From Aplectana chamaeleonis (Eukaryota > Nematoda > Chromadorea > Rhabditida > Cosmocercidae), in contig JAPDOI010001510.1 of the NCBI GenBank assembly GCA_029168955.1, positions 1 to 64,000 of the forward strand: 64,000 bases of DNA. The letters are read 5' to 3'. The notes beneath the pieces are model-generated. The model did not search any database, was not told where the DNA came from, and saw nothing but the letters and a program-made list of their open reading frames with translations. This document shows positions 11,294-22,904 of the stretch, piece by piece (position 1 is the first letter of the stretch; each line of letters begins with the position of its first letter). A program made the translations under genes and the position numbers.

Positions 11294-12341
11294 CTGTCGG
11301 TAGATATGTATGTAGACCTTTAATGGCAGCAAAATCGCTCAAAAATGGTATCGGTTTTATGTCCTAAATCGAAGGTTTTAAGCTAGTAGTATGTGAAACT
11401 AACGAAAAAACCGACGAAAACTGCATGCAAATACAGGAATAACGGGTGTTTCCCTTATGGGGTAAAACTGGACGAGTTTTCCCCGAGCGGTTGAAATAGC
11501 TAATATTAAGGACAAAACGGTTGGGACAGCGAAGCCGATAGCCTCTTACAGCCTGTACTAGAACGCTCACCTCGTTGGAAGCTTCAAAAACCTACCGAAG
11601 TGACCGTTTCCGTATATTGAGGGGGCGGGGTTGGAAGCTCATGGGCGTGGCTGACGAAAATTTTCGAAGTTAGTAGTTTTCACTCGTTTTTGACGCTTCG
11701 AACGGCTTGAGCGTTCTACTAGGGGCCATACGACCCAACTAGCGTGGTTATCTCAACAACTTTTTCGAGCGTGTTTGCTGCCTTTAACAAGGCGGCGAGA
11801 CATTTGCCAGACATAGCCCAAGGAAATTTCGGAGAGAGAATAGATAACCAGGAGGAGTCAAATACTGTAAACTATTGAATGTCAAGTAAATAAATTAACA
11901 TTTTCATCACATTGTAATGTTAGGACTGAATTCAGAGAGGAATTCGTCATTTTATCGAAGCTTCAAGCATTGCGAACGCTCCTTCTACTGCGGGCGTTTT
12001 CTCCCCCACCGCGGACATTTTCTCACACCTCGCACCTCGACATTATCTCTCTTCTCACTGAAATTTTCTCTTCACGCGACGCTCGGACATTTTCTATTTA
12101 CCTATCCGGACATTTTCTCCGTAACAAGTGGGCGGAGAGTTTCGATCGGACAGACTTCACTGTACCATGCACAAATGAAGGAGGAAACGTGAACAGGCTG
12201 CAGCCACAGTTTATCCATAACGTTCCATCACATTTTTTTTACCAGTGCGGATGTTATTCGAGTTTTATCATTATTCAGCGCACCCACTTCCTGCGTCTTC
12301 AGTGCGATAAACGTGATGAATAAACGGTCGCCACTGCCTGT
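11294..12341. other. No gene seen; GGACATTTTCT repeats
   Basis: Mostly unique-looking sequence. Between about 12010 and 12125 the motif GGACATTTTCT(C/A) or a close variant occurs four times at uneven spacing. The two overlapping open frames there follow from this pyrimidine-rich repeat and look non-coding. Confidence 0.4.
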
Positions 12342-12690
12342 TAAAGGCAGTGTTCACAATGAGAAATGTGTTTCAGTGTCCACTGAGAATGGCTAGTGGA
12401 GGGGCACACTGTAACGTTGACATTGAAAGAACGCATGAAAACGAGCCAGGAAGAGCCCCAAAAGAGTCCGAAGTTGCCACTTAGAGTGCAAGGCAAACCG
12501 GCAGCAAAAGACGGAAGTTACAAGCCTCGGACAACTCGTCCGCCAATCTTCACCAGCTCAACTTTCGAGGAGCTATAACTCCGTTCCCAGGAGGTCTTGT
12601 GTGATTTCAGAGGCGTCGTTGGGATCAGCATGGTATCGTTTTTAAGCGAAAAAAAACAGAAAAACGATTTTTATCGTGAACACTGCCTTT
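12342..12690. mobile_element. MITE, family A, copy 2 (short)
   Basis: About 349 bp between TTAAAGGCAGTGTTCAC and ATCGTGAACACTGCCTTT. It holds the family A core ACAAGCCTCGGACAACTCGT but lacks part of the left interior. A partial MITE-like end (CACTGCCTG) directly precedes it, as at other MITE junctions in the window. Confidence 0.8.
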
Positions 12691-13914
12691 GAGGAGGACT
12701 CCAGATGAAGAGGCAAACATGAGTTGAGATAATTGGCGAATTCGCCAAAATTGGTCAAAAATTCATGCATCACAATTTTTCAAAACAATATTGAGCAAGC
12801 CAACGTGTGGCTAAAATGGAACATTTCGACACCTCAATCGAAGACTTTCTAGAAAATAGGATCCACAATGTTGCTTACACTGAAAAAGAGTTGCAAGTAT
12901 TCATTGTCAGGTTATCCACAAAGCCAGTCCACCGCCCGGCAAAAAAAGCGATGGTGCTGTTACCGCCGACGCGCTAAATATACGGTAGATTTATTGGCGT
13001 TTCGCTCATTTCAGCTGATAGCACGCTCGGATAGCAGGTGATGGAGAGTCGTAGTGCGATTTCGCCTTTTCGAGTTACCCGAGGAACTATCTTCTGCTGG
13101 TTCTCTGAGCCTAACGTGACGTGGGACGATAGCGGGTTATCTTGCAGTTGAACCATGGTAAACAGTTTCATTCCAGCTAAAAGCTTTCGAGTTAACTCAA
13201 CATTGTTTCTTCTCAAGCGACCTTCTTTCAAACAGATGGGTTGCGGCTTCTCTTACTAGCTCATGCATTAGTATCTCTGCTATGTTTTTGCCGTCCATAC
13301 TTTTTTTGCTTTTGTTGAGGATGCACTCTAAAGAGAGTTAGGTCATCATCATACCTCACGTCAGGCCTGTCGACGTCGCTGTCGATGTAGGCGAGCCATC
13401 GCCAGCGCTCAGGGCCAAGAAAAACCCGACATTGGATTGAACCCTCGGTCGTTGTCGCTGACACCCGTAGCAGTGCACTTCAGGGGTCGAATAGAGTCCC
13501 GCCGCCGAAAGGAGCGGCGGAGGTAGGCGCGGCGCGGCGTGCCGCGCCGCCCAAGATTTCTCGACGCTGCCGATCTCCAAATACTATGATCGGGCCGCGG
13601 CAAACTGGAGCGGCGACGCGCTTTTGCGTACTACGTACAGGACTATGGACCTCACATCTAAGTATCTAATTGACTGGTTGTAATATTCAGATTCGCCAAG
13701 TTGGAGCTAGACTTATTTTTCCGGCGGCTTGAGTCATGATCAGTGTTTTACATAGGAAAACAATATATGAGTTTTTAAGAAGGACCAGTTGGCAGACAGA
13801 GCTTTTCAAAACCTGAGGATTCTCCCCTGAAAATTGATTCCGTGATCGATGTACACTTCCATTATCTTGTATTCATTTTTATAGGATTATAATACTAATA
13901 TTTCACCTCACGTA
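12691..13914. other. No confident gene; GC-rich segment with hairpin
   Basis: Two minus-strand frames (12974-13231 and 13261-13464) have a rather protein-like composition but match no family I know and lack clear splice sites. Around 13490-13620 the sequence is strongly GC-rich; near 13530-13553 GGCGCGGC and GCCGCGCC form a perfect 8 bp stem. This could be a gene start or a CpG-rich repeat. Confidence 0.3.
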
Positions 13915-14640
13915 TTCTCTAGACTTGGGACCGAATCGATAGGTTATTCGAGAAACATTCGAACTAATGGAATATTCGATTTACTTGGAAGTCTCAATTT
14001 CTAATTTTTGAAAAATTCGACTCGTTCGGGATTCTGGACTTTTAGTTTTCTCGGGTATTCGGTTTATTCAGAGAAATAAATCATTAGTTTAATCCAGTGA
14101 TCGATTCTTTCGAAATTTTGCATTGATAGGCGTTTTGGATAATCGATTCATTCGGCCTTTCAAATTAATTCGTTTTCCGAATATTCGTTTTTTTGAGAAA
14201 CTGAAATATCCAGTTTTCCAAATATTCGGACAAGTTTGGGTCACGACATTCGAATATTCCCTGTCACTAATGAAAAATTGGAGAATATTCGGTAATCATT
14301 CAGAAATAATTCGCCAATTCTAATTTTTATATGAACATTCGGACGAATCTTCCGATTATTCGAATCGAACAGAGGACAACTTTTCAAAAATGTTCATTCA
14401 TTCCAAAAAAATTGAGAGCTCTCATTCAATTATTATTTTTTATTAATTTAGTCAACATTTTTAAAAATGCGTTATTCGACGAAATTCATCCATTCGGAAT
14501 TTTTGAAAATGTCTCATTCAAAAACATTTATTCTTTCAGTGAATTTATAATAAAAAGGGTTTATTCAAGAAGTTCTCAGGCTGGGTATTTTGCAGAAGTG
14601 GTCATGCGAATTATTTGTTTATTCGGCGTATTTTGAAAAC
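13915..14640. repeat. Degenerate ATTCG/GAATATTC repeat
   Basis: Over about 725 bp the words ATTCG, TATTCG, GAATATTCG and CATTCG recur very often with irregular spacing, well above what the AT-rich base composition would give. The same signature appears at 2070-2210. It looks like an old, diverged tandem repeat. No protein is encoded with confidence. Confidence 0.6.
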
Positions 14641-15002
14641 ATGGTAATCGAGTCATTAATTCATTCCAAACTTAGCGTCTAATGTCCATGTCTTGTACTA
14701 ACTATTACTTATCGTGGCAACTCTACCTTTTCGAAAACTAGTTATTCATAGAAGATCGTCTTTCAGCTGAGAATAAGCTTTTCAAATGGAAATATACAAA
14801 AACGTGATTCAAAAGTTACGTGGGAGCTCTCGGATTCAAGGATTAGAAGAAAATGAGTACCTGAATTGGTGTTGAAATCCTTAAAACTGTTCAAAAATCG
14901 AGTTTCACCAGCCCAAAGCCTTACTAATTGAAGTGACTTTGATGCAATTACAAAGTAAAACAGACATTCACCTCATAAACATATATGCGAGACTAATTAA
15001 TC

Positions 15003-15137
15003 ATGGAAATTAGGCTCGGCCGTCTGCTGTCGCCGCGCCACTTCGCCGCACCGCTCGAGGTTGCAAAGCGGCGCCGCCTGGCCACGCGGCAGCCGCCGGC
15101 GGCGGCCGCTGCCAGATTCTGCACTCATCAGGTCTAA
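15003..15137 (+). CDS. Small GC-rich ORF, 44 residues
   Basis: An ATG at 15003 opens 44 codons (start MEIRLGRLLSPRHFAAPLE) rich in Arg and Ala, ending at TAA 15135-15137. It fills a GC-rich island (about 15010-15120) in otherwise AT-rich DNA. No family was recognised. It could be a real short peptide, a first exon, or chance in GC-rich sequence. Just downstream, CAGAATCGATATGCCTGATA resembles repeats near 43.96 kb. Confidence 0.2.
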   Translation: MEIRLGRLLSPRHFAAPLEVAKRRRLATRQPPAAAAARFCTHQV

Positions 15138-15650
15138 TCGAAGCGACGCGACGCAATGTTTACGATCATTATCGACCAGAATCGATATGCCTGATATGCA
15201 CCGTCGCAGTCGCTGGTCGTGGGAAGTATGATCCCGGTCTTACTGCGACGGGAAGTCGCGACAGCAACCGAGTACCGCATGATTTTCACCTTTCCGGCAT
15301 GATTTTCCTCTTTGAGCCAACGATCGCGGCAGGTACTGCAAAGTGTTCTTTCGACACCACATTTCTACGGTGTGGACCTGGTCACAACACGATTCAGCAC
15401 AGTTGACAGCACCTGTCTCGGTCTTAGACTTTCGCTTTAACAATGGCCTAAGATGGCCTTGGCGTTGTTCGTTAGCTAGGATTGTTAATTTTATGCGCTT
15501 TTGGAGACATTCCCACCTCACTTTCAGCTGAAAGCTCTCGAAAACTCGAACGGTAGCCACGTATCGTTATCTTTTTCTGTCGAAGTGAACATAATCAAAG
15601 CATACACAACGCAAACATTCGAAATTATGTGGGAAGCGATAACTCATCAG
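15138..15650. other. No confident gene
   Basis: A minus-strand frame of 106 codons (15240-15560) is Cys- and Lys-rich, with segments such as AESCCDQVHTVEMWC, but no family or splice context is clear. It is recorded as unresolved. Confidence 0.25.
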
Positions 15651-15883
15651 GGCTGGGATTGATGAACGCTGAACCTGGGGTCCCAGCAGGGTTTGTTTAG
15701 AAACGTTCGCAAACCAGCGATTCATCATCACTAGTTTTGGTCAGGACTGGGCTGCTCCTGGGTCCCCTGTAACCGCACCTCCGAGGTGGTGGTTTGGTTC
15801 TGTTTCGTCCTAGCTGGGGCAGCTAATCAAACCAAACCAAAACCAGCCGGGACCCAATGCATTCATGAATCCCAGCCCAGTAG
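15651..15883. mobile_element. Foldback element of about 230 bp
   Basis: GGGCTGGGATTGATGAA at the left is complementary to TTCATGAATCCCAGCCC at the right, and inside it CCTGGGGTCCC pairs with GGGACCCAATG. The loop holds TGGTTTGGTT and its complement AACCAAACCAAAACC. It is non-coding, and its small size and long arms suggest a foldback transposon. Confidence 0.65.
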
Positions 15884-17992
15884 GCAACAGTCGGCTAAGC
15901 AGTTGATAGACGAAACTAGCCAAGGCGAAGAAAAATCTACAGCATACTTATGAGTGCGTTGGCCGCAAGCACACCACCCGGATCGGTGGTAAGCTTATGT
16001 GGCGAACTAGCTACAGTACAACGCTAATGGCTCTGCTTCAAGATGCAAGACGAAGAAAATCCGCGGGAATGTGAAAGGTAGCATCAATCTTATCGACTTG
16101 GACATCATAACAGTACAGTCTCGTGCTATTATAGGCCTGAAAAAGAAAACATTTAGGCAAAAGGGAGCAATATACGAGCGCTGAAAATGTTAATTTTCTT
16201 GAATCACGCTATTTAAAAGAGTAATTTACCTTGTTGCTCCGCGAGCGTGTGCGGAGCAGGGTGGAATGGAATTTTTCGAAACCAGAAACCGGAAATAGTA
16301 ACGACAATTTCAATCTCGGAATTTAAAAATTGGAACGGCAGAATCATCGGAAAATCCAAAATGCGTTTACATAGATCTGTTCTAGTCACCACTGGTCACC
16401 ATACACGGCACTGATTTAGATCTCATTCTGCGAAAATATTCTTTACACACTCCCTCGGCTTTCGCCTATCACATCAGCCTTGGCATAAGCCTGCCGCATC
16501 GCTGATAGGCCAACGCATAGGAAGTCGGAAGTGAATCTACTCTCTGCAAAATGTCTAACTAAGGAGTGTTCCCACAAACCGGAGATTTCAAAAATAGTTG
16601 AATGAGTGCTGTGAGGGAGACAAAAAAAGAACATTTTGATCTGAGTTTCTTTAATCAACCTGGGTAAACCAAAAACGACAGAAAGGTGAGAGACGCAAAA
16701 ACACTCGATTCAAAAGAAGCGAAGCAAATGTCACATGTACAGGGAGCTAGTTTCTGGTCACGTTTTGCACTATTTCCTGTCATAATTGTGTTATTCTAGC
16801 TTTGTTTTGACAAAACATCAGTTCAAGAGAAACAGTTTTGGTGCTGGAGAGAAAAATCTAATTACAGGAAAGCGTACGCGCAGGGAACAGTGCTTAATTT
16901 TTCGACTATTTTGTGCAGGTAGACCTACCATGTAGTGATATATGTATCGCCAAGCAACCACCCAAAACGCTCAAATTTTGGAGAAAAATTAGTTCAAAAA
17001 TCCCGCAGCAATCAGCTTCCTTTTTTTTCACATCTTTCCGATGTGTCTTGTGTAATACACAAATGTTAGAAAACCGAAAGTCGGAAATGGTTTACCCCTT
17101 CAACTTCCTAGGCTGATACCAAATTGCTCTTTGTAACTTAAGAATAAGTAAAAAGATGTAGTTTAGCCTTCTTTGGTGTTTATTAATCATGTCTTATTTA
17201 GATAAAATAGTACAAGGAAGGCGCTGCAAGAAAATCTACAAATTGATGTTCTTTTTTTTTGTCTAATTGCCCCTAAATTGAGAAAATTTCATTGTCTCTT
17301 CCGATTTCCAACTCTCCATATGTTGCCCTGCACTTATAATGATCCAGAGGATCAAATCTTTTGCTGTGGTCTTTAAAAACGTCAACGAACTGGGTTTACT
17401 AATTCAAGGTTTGAAAAAGACTGTGGATGCATCAATCGTTGACCCGCGTTAAAAGACATGATTACTACCACCCTTGGGCGTTACAACATACTATGATACC
17501 TGGTGTGGAATTCACATCGGTGTACCTCAGGAGGCGACGAAGACTCATGGATTACACGTTATTATGCGTCTACGAGTGAAGCGCTAAAACGCATATAACT
17601 CCGCTCAGAGATAAGTAATGTAGCTGCAATAGAAAATTCGAATTCTACATTGAAAATTTATTCTAGAAACGCATATTTCATTAGGAATGGACACGCCATG
17701 TAATCATCCTTCCCTTGTTAGATCCAGAAGCAAATTTACGAGTTCACTTAATAAAAAACATTTGTTGAAAACGGCTCTCGAAGAAGGAAAAGCTCTCGAT
17801 GAATTAATCAGCTATACCAAGGCGATACTTCCTTGCGCTTCTCGCGCTGCAACTCGGTTTTCGCAGTCTTAAAGTAGCTACCGTGTGATTGACATCAGAG
17901 AAAGGCAGTGTGTCGTGCTGCTCAGCCGCAGAAGTATAAACATCTCCTCATAAGAATTCACTTCGCCCTAACGCTTAGTGGCGAAACTACAA
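15884..17992. other. No gene recognised
   Basis: About 2.1 kb of AT-rich, mostly unique-looking DNA. One short frame at 17687-17872 has a helical, charged stretch (NKKHLLKTALEEGKALDEL) but no family match and no splice evidence. Its first codons lie in a repeat-derived context (TTTCATTAGGAATGG) shared with repeat H. Confidence 0.35.
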
Positions 17993-18130
17993 TCGGCATA
18001 GATCCTAGCGATACTTTCCGTTTTCTATTGAAGCTTGGCGCAAACTCGGTGCCATATGCTATGACATAGGTGCACCAAGATTGCGCCAACCTTCAATGAG
18101 TATCAAAGTATTACTAGGATCCATGCCGAC
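17993..18130. mobile_element. Short hairpin element F, copy 2
   Basis: Same design as copy 1: outer ends TCGGCATAGATCCTA and TAGGATCCATGCCGA, inner arms AGCTTGGCGCAAACTC and the complementary ATTGCGCCAACCTT, and loop CCATATGCTATGACATAGG. Arm differences relative to the other copies indicate independent decay. Confidence 0.8.
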
Positions 18131-19531
18131 TTTACATATGAACGGTACTTCAGAAATGCGAAAAACATGATTTCAATCACAACACTACCGCAAACCAGAC
18201 AATTATGAAGTTCATGAAAGGGAAAAATGATCACGTGCCTTACGGATTTGTCCGGATTGCCTAAGTAAATCACGTGAGTAGTCGAATACACAACGTCTAT
18301 CCTTAGCACTGAATGCTTCGCCACAGAATGGGCAAGTGTAGGTGAGAACATTGAAACCTTGATGACATTTCAGTCAACGCAATACTCTCGAAGAAAAACA
18401 GTGCGATGCTAACCTTTATCCCAATGGTACGGTCTGAAACAGATAGGAAGCTCTGACGGTGGGTGCCCCCAAATAGCATCCATTTTCAAAGAACTATTCA
18501 GATGAGGAGGTTTCCTAAACAAATGCGAGATCTTGCCCCAAAGACAAACACTCTTGCTCCAAAGATCAAGAAAAACTAGCAAACATTCGCACTAGTTGTA
18601 CACCAGAAACTCTCAGAACCGTAACATTGAGAATAAAGTAATCAACAGTTTCAATCGCGAACGCTTCTCTTAACTTACTTTCAAATAATATGTAATAATA
18701 TGTAGAGAATAAATACTCTCTGCGATGTTAGTAAAATTGAGAATCCGGATACTTTTAAAACTTCTGAAGCATTCAGTACCTTTTGCATGCGGTTTGCGTG
18801 CGGTTTCTCGGGAAGATTTGGAGAGTAACAGTCCTCATTTGACCGGTTCGGCCAAAGGCTAGGGCTCTCTCTAAACTGACGGTTACGGGACGATTCGCAA
18901 CTGCACATAGTTGTCTTCTCCGTCGCTGCCCTCAGCGACATGAACAGGGTATTGTAGAACAACGACAAGTGAACCTATTTCAAGATGCTCGAACTTCTTG
19001 AACTCCTCAGTGTTACTGCTATACTTCAACAGTGAAGAAATAGCGGCTTCTTTTGTTCAGAAAGCCAGAACTTCAACGACTTCTCTGTCATCTAACCTAA
19101 TCTGGGATTCGGGCCATGCGTTGCCGTAATTTTTTAAAACTATTGTTGCGCTCATATATCGTGAACAATGTCTTTGAAGAGCGTTTACGATAAAAAACCG
19201 TGTTCTAAGACATAAGACGTTTCTGACAAGACATCGAACCAACCGTACGTCGGAAATTCTTTTGCGCATTGGAATTCTTGGGTAAGTGACTTTATTTTCT
19301 GCTTCGTGTAACCTAAAAACTCTTCAAATTAAGATGGTTTAATGCACATGCTCGGATACTAGAATTTATCAGGATAAAGAGTATTCGAAATTCGATTACC
19401 GTTCATCTGGTGAGATGAACACCAACTGTTCCGACACTGAGGAGGACAATTGTTATATGACGTGGGCGGGTTGACCCAATAGGTTGGCCGGACCGCGAGA
19501 TTTTCACGCACTTCTGGGCCGTTTTTCGTCG
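18131..19531. other. No gene recognised
   Basis: At 18340-18220 on the minus strand one frame reads YTCPFCGEAFSAKDRR, which looks like the first half of a zinc finger, but the histidine half and flanking fingers are missing. A degenerate MITE-like end pair occurs near 19150-19190. Nothing else was identified. Confidence 0.3.
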
Positions 19532-20014
19532 TACAGTTTACCGCAATGTTAAAAGGGCATGGTGCGGTTGCGGCCACACACTAAAACTACTGTAGATTCC
19601 ATCATCGATCGACAGCACAGTTGATTTTCTGGGTGAGGGAAAATTTTTCTATTTCTTTTTTTTCTTGTTTGCTTCGGCATTATTTTTGTTTCCGCCTCTT
19701 ATATTGTACGAATAGGGGTTTTCTTAGTGTGCGAGAAGAATTCGCTGTTTTTTTCTATTTCAAAACAGAATTTCGAAAAAACACCTTGAAGTCTGATAAA
19801 ACCGCTGATTTCCCTTACGCACAAAGAATAGCCCCTAATCGTAATTTTCAAACAGTTAGAAACAAAACTAACGCCGAAACAAACAAGAAAGAAAAAGGAA
19901 AACTTAACTTACCCAGAAAATCAGCTGAGCTGTCGATCGATATTGAAATCTGGCGTCTTCCACTGTAGTTTTAGTGTATGACCGTAACCGCACCTTTCCT
20001 TTTAACATTGCTGT
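19532..20014. mobile_element. Foldback element D, copy 1
   Basis: About 480 bp with arms over 100 bp long. The left end is TA then CAGTTTACCGCAATGTTAAA; the right end returns with TTTTAACATTGC. Matching arm segments include GGTGCGGTTGCGGCCACACA and GTGTATGACCGTAACCGCAC. A CAGT end beside TA is typical of Tc1/mariner-type elements; that assignment is inference. The copy at 51.04-51.94 kb has the same arms. Confidence 0.75.
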
Positions 20015-20069
20015 GCTTCCGTCTTTACCTTTTTTGGGTTAGGTTTCTGCAAAAAAAAAACGGCAATTT

Positions 20070-20677
20070 TTTCTCTTGTGAACACTACCTTTAAAGGCAG
20101 TGGTCGCGATAAAATACGCTTGTATTCTTTTCTTCTCTAAACCTTTTTCTGGGTTCGAAGTAGTAGGATCCATACGAAAAAAATGCAAAAAAATCAACTT
20201 TGGGCCGGATTTTCATAGTCAACTTCACGGTCTTTTGATGGCGGACGAGCACACTCCATATCACTGGCATCGATAATCTCTAGTATTAAGAACATCAGCT
20301 GGTTTGGAATTGTTATTCAATCAATGAGTACGGCCTTCGGGCTTGCCTGCTCGAATAATTCTATGCCCATAAAGTTAAAACATTACCTGGAGTGATTGTT
20401 GACATTGTTCAACAGTTTTTTTACCCGAATTTGCATTTATTTCCGCCTGTTAATATCAATGAGTTTTGACTATACACACACGAGACTCCGATTTTTTTGG
20501 GCGGAGCTGTGCATGTGTGCACGAATCCTCAATTTAGGGACTTGATATCTCTAACTTCAGCCCGATTCTCGCCCCGTAACCTTCATGGTATTTCAACCGT
20601 TGGCCAACCAAACCAATTTTTATGGTTTTCTCAACAACTTTTTTTTCATCCCAGCTCATCCCAGCCACTGCATTTGA
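20070..20677 (-). mobile_element. MITE, family B, copy 3 (reverse), abutting a solo MITE end
   Basis: From 20091 the sequence is the reverse complement of the family B copies: TTAAAGGCAGTGGTCGCGA at the left, TTTGGGCCGGATTTTCATAG and the GTGCATGTGTGCACGA palindrome inside, and a decayed end near 20677. A separate MITE right end, TGTGAACACTACCTTTAA, overlaps its first bases, so two elements meet at a shared TTTAAAGG. The frame at 20497-20736 is part of the element. Confidence 0.65.
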
Positions 20678-21554
20678 GCGAAAATGAAAGAATTCCCCCT
20701 TTTGCCATCCGTCACGATGGAGGTGAACTCACATGAGAAAGCATCGATCAAAAAATGTAATGATCAAATTTTTCAATAAAATAATTGTTAACAATTAACA
20801 AAACAATTGTTAACAATAATTTTTCAATGGATAGCCTTGTCAACCTCAATCAATTCAGTCCTAATTAATTAGGCTTGGAGTGTTAATCTAAGTGGATAGT
20901 TTGATTCAGTATCTCTTCGTTGAGGGATGACTGAATTTTCTAAATTCCGAAAATAGTTTTCGTTAATGTTTATATGATATTTTAACTTATCCATTTAATT
21001 GATTGAATTTTCATTTTCTTTAGTTCTTGAAAAATTTTCCGTTTTGTTTGTTTGTTCATTTTTCATGAAATGTACATGCACTTTTCTAAGTACATGTCTT
21101 TAACTGGAGAATACTTCTTTTCAAGTGGTCAAAAACCAGCTTAACAGTTAAGCTTTTAGTGTTACAATATATTACTTGAAGGATTTAAGCCACGTCATAA
21201 AATATAAAGAAATCAGTTCTTGCAACCTTAGACACGTTAAATGTGGTCGCCAAATACCCACCTAACGCCAGGTTCGAGGGTTGTAACAACATTCTTATCT
21301 AGATCTGCTAGTGTGTTTCGCCTTTCGCGCTCGGGACTGGCGCAGAGCGAGAGGCATGCGGCAGGGGGGAGTTCGCGACGATCGTAGGAAAATGCTGAGC
21401 CACGCATGCTCACTTGTGAATTGCCCTTACTTGGGAGTGACCAGACTTGTCTGCCAGAACAACGCATGTAGCCATGTTTTTCTGATCGACCACCTTCCGG
21501 CTACTTGTAAAAACACTATTTTAGCTGCCCGAGTAATGGTAAAATTTTCAACAT
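20678..21554. other. AT-rich spacer
   Basis: Contains two copies of the palindrome AATTGTTAACAATT or a close form near 20780-20815 and long AT-rich stretches. No coding region was recognised; the overlapping frames at 21237-21637 have no family features. Confidence 0.35.
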
Positions 21555-22110
21555 TTAAAGGCAGTGGTCACGATGAAAAACGTTATCAAAAAAACTACAA
21601 AAAACAGCTTAGATCAAAAACAGCTGGAAAACTATGAAGGTAGCGCGGTGAAAAACGGTCTACAAATAGAGTTTCTAAGGCCCAAAGAAGCTAGTTCGTG
21701 CACACGTGCACAGCGATGACGAAACAGATCGCAGTCTCATGCCGAGCAGTCAAAAATCATCGACATTGAGAGGACGAAATAAATGCAAATTTAACGAATA
21801 AAAACAGTTGAATAATGAAAGCATCACTTCAGTCAATGTTTTTGACTGGATGTGTACATAAATTCGAAGGTTCATTGATTGACATTTAATTTCAAGCTAG
21901 CTGATGTTCTTGATATAAGAGGTCATCGATGCCGATGATGTGGAGAGGGCTCGTCTACCATCAAAAGACAAGAAAGTTCAGGTTTCAAATTCGTCCCTAA
22001 ACAGTGGTTTTTTCGCGATTTTTTCTTATAGGTCCTACTACTCGAGACCCAGGAAAGGATTTGGAGAGAACAAGACGACAAGCATATTCGATCGCGACCA
22101 CTGCCTTTAA
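21555..22110 (+). mobile_element. MITE, family B, copy 2
   Basis: 556 bp from TTAAAGGCAGTGGTCACGAT to ATCGCGACCACTGCCTTTAA, the best-preserved ends of the family. Collinear with 2345-2900; both carry TAGGTCCTACTACTCGAGAC near the right end. It has no transposase. Confidence 0.85.
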
Positions 22111-22198
22111 AACAAATTCAAAAAAATTTTCGCCCAAACTTCTCTCAAAGGGGATACTTGAGGCGCTGAAAACGAATGTAAGTCACGTTTTCGATACT

Positions 22199-22403
22199 CA
22201 GGCGATTCTTAGCTTCGAGCCGCCTGACAGATCGGCTCGTGTTCCCTTAATCTGCAGGCCACTGCTTTGATGTCCGGGCCGCAGCTGTTGCTGTCCGCGC
22301 TTCTCCATTTCGCCCGGACGGCAACAGCAGTGGCTCGGAAAATGGGGAAACACGAGCCGAACTGTCAGGCGGCTCGAGGCCGCGACTCCCCTGAGAATCC
22401 AAA
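22199..22403. mobile_element. Foldback element of about 205 bp
   Basis: The left arm has CGAGCCGCCTGACAGATCGG and CTCGTGTTCCC; the right arm returns GAACTGTCAGGCGGCTCG and CACGAGCC. Further in, CCACTGCTTTGATGTCCGGGC pairs with the region GCCCGGACGGCAACAGCAGTGG. The arms are about 90 bp with a very small loop, so almost the whole element folds back. It is GC-rich compared with its flanks. Confidence 0.7.
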
Positions 22404-22859
22404 CGATAAAGACAGTTTACGACAGATAAATTTTATTTTACCTTTTTCTACGCCCATAACTTTTTCTTTTACTATTACTCGAGCAGCTAGAATATTGTTT
22501 TTATGACTTCCCGGGAGATAGTCGATCAGAAAAACCTGGTCTCATGGATAGATCTGGCGACCAGGTCTGGTCATTCCCTTGTGAGACTCTTGAATGACAC
22601 CATATTTGCACACGAAATGAGCGGAAAATCAATAGAAAATATATGAATCGATCATAAAATTCAACACTGGATTGTGTAGGTTTTTCTGTCTGCTTTATGC
22701 AAGGGAAATTTCCAACCAGCTTGGCTCAAGGAACTACCAGGCCGTCCAATAATTCCTGTCCAAAAATTTTCAAAATTTTATAATTTTCCTTAGAAGTGTT
22801 ATAATATCAGGCAAGTGTAAGAACTTTTTAGAAAGTTCTCCAAAGTTCTACGCTAGGGG

Positions 22860-22866
22860 TATATAA
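22860..22866 (+). promoter_or_regulatory. TATA box of the mariner transposase gene
   Basis: TATATAA in the context CTAGGGGTATATAAGGCG, 39 bp before the transposase ATG. The same box and spacing are kept in the deleted copy at 54339-54345. Initiation would fall within the short CAGTACAAGCT leader; the exact start is inference. Confidence 0.6.
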
Positions 22867-22904
22867 GGCGCAGTCGCCGCGCCTAGCTACCAGTACAAGC
22901 TAAA

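Noticed and set aside
15240..15560. Cys-rich minus-strand frame of 106 codons
   Set aside because: No signal peptide, domain or splice evidence, so it is listed only as unresolved spacer.
17687..17872. Short frame with a charged helix (NKKHLLKTALEEGKALDEL)
   Set aside because: The first codons lie in repeat-H-like sequence, the frame has no splice context, and similarity to any family could not be supported.
18220..18340. Zinc-finger-like frame with YTCPFCGEAF on the minus strand
   Set aside because: Only the cysteine half is present, no histidines follow at the right spacing, and no neighbouring finger was found.
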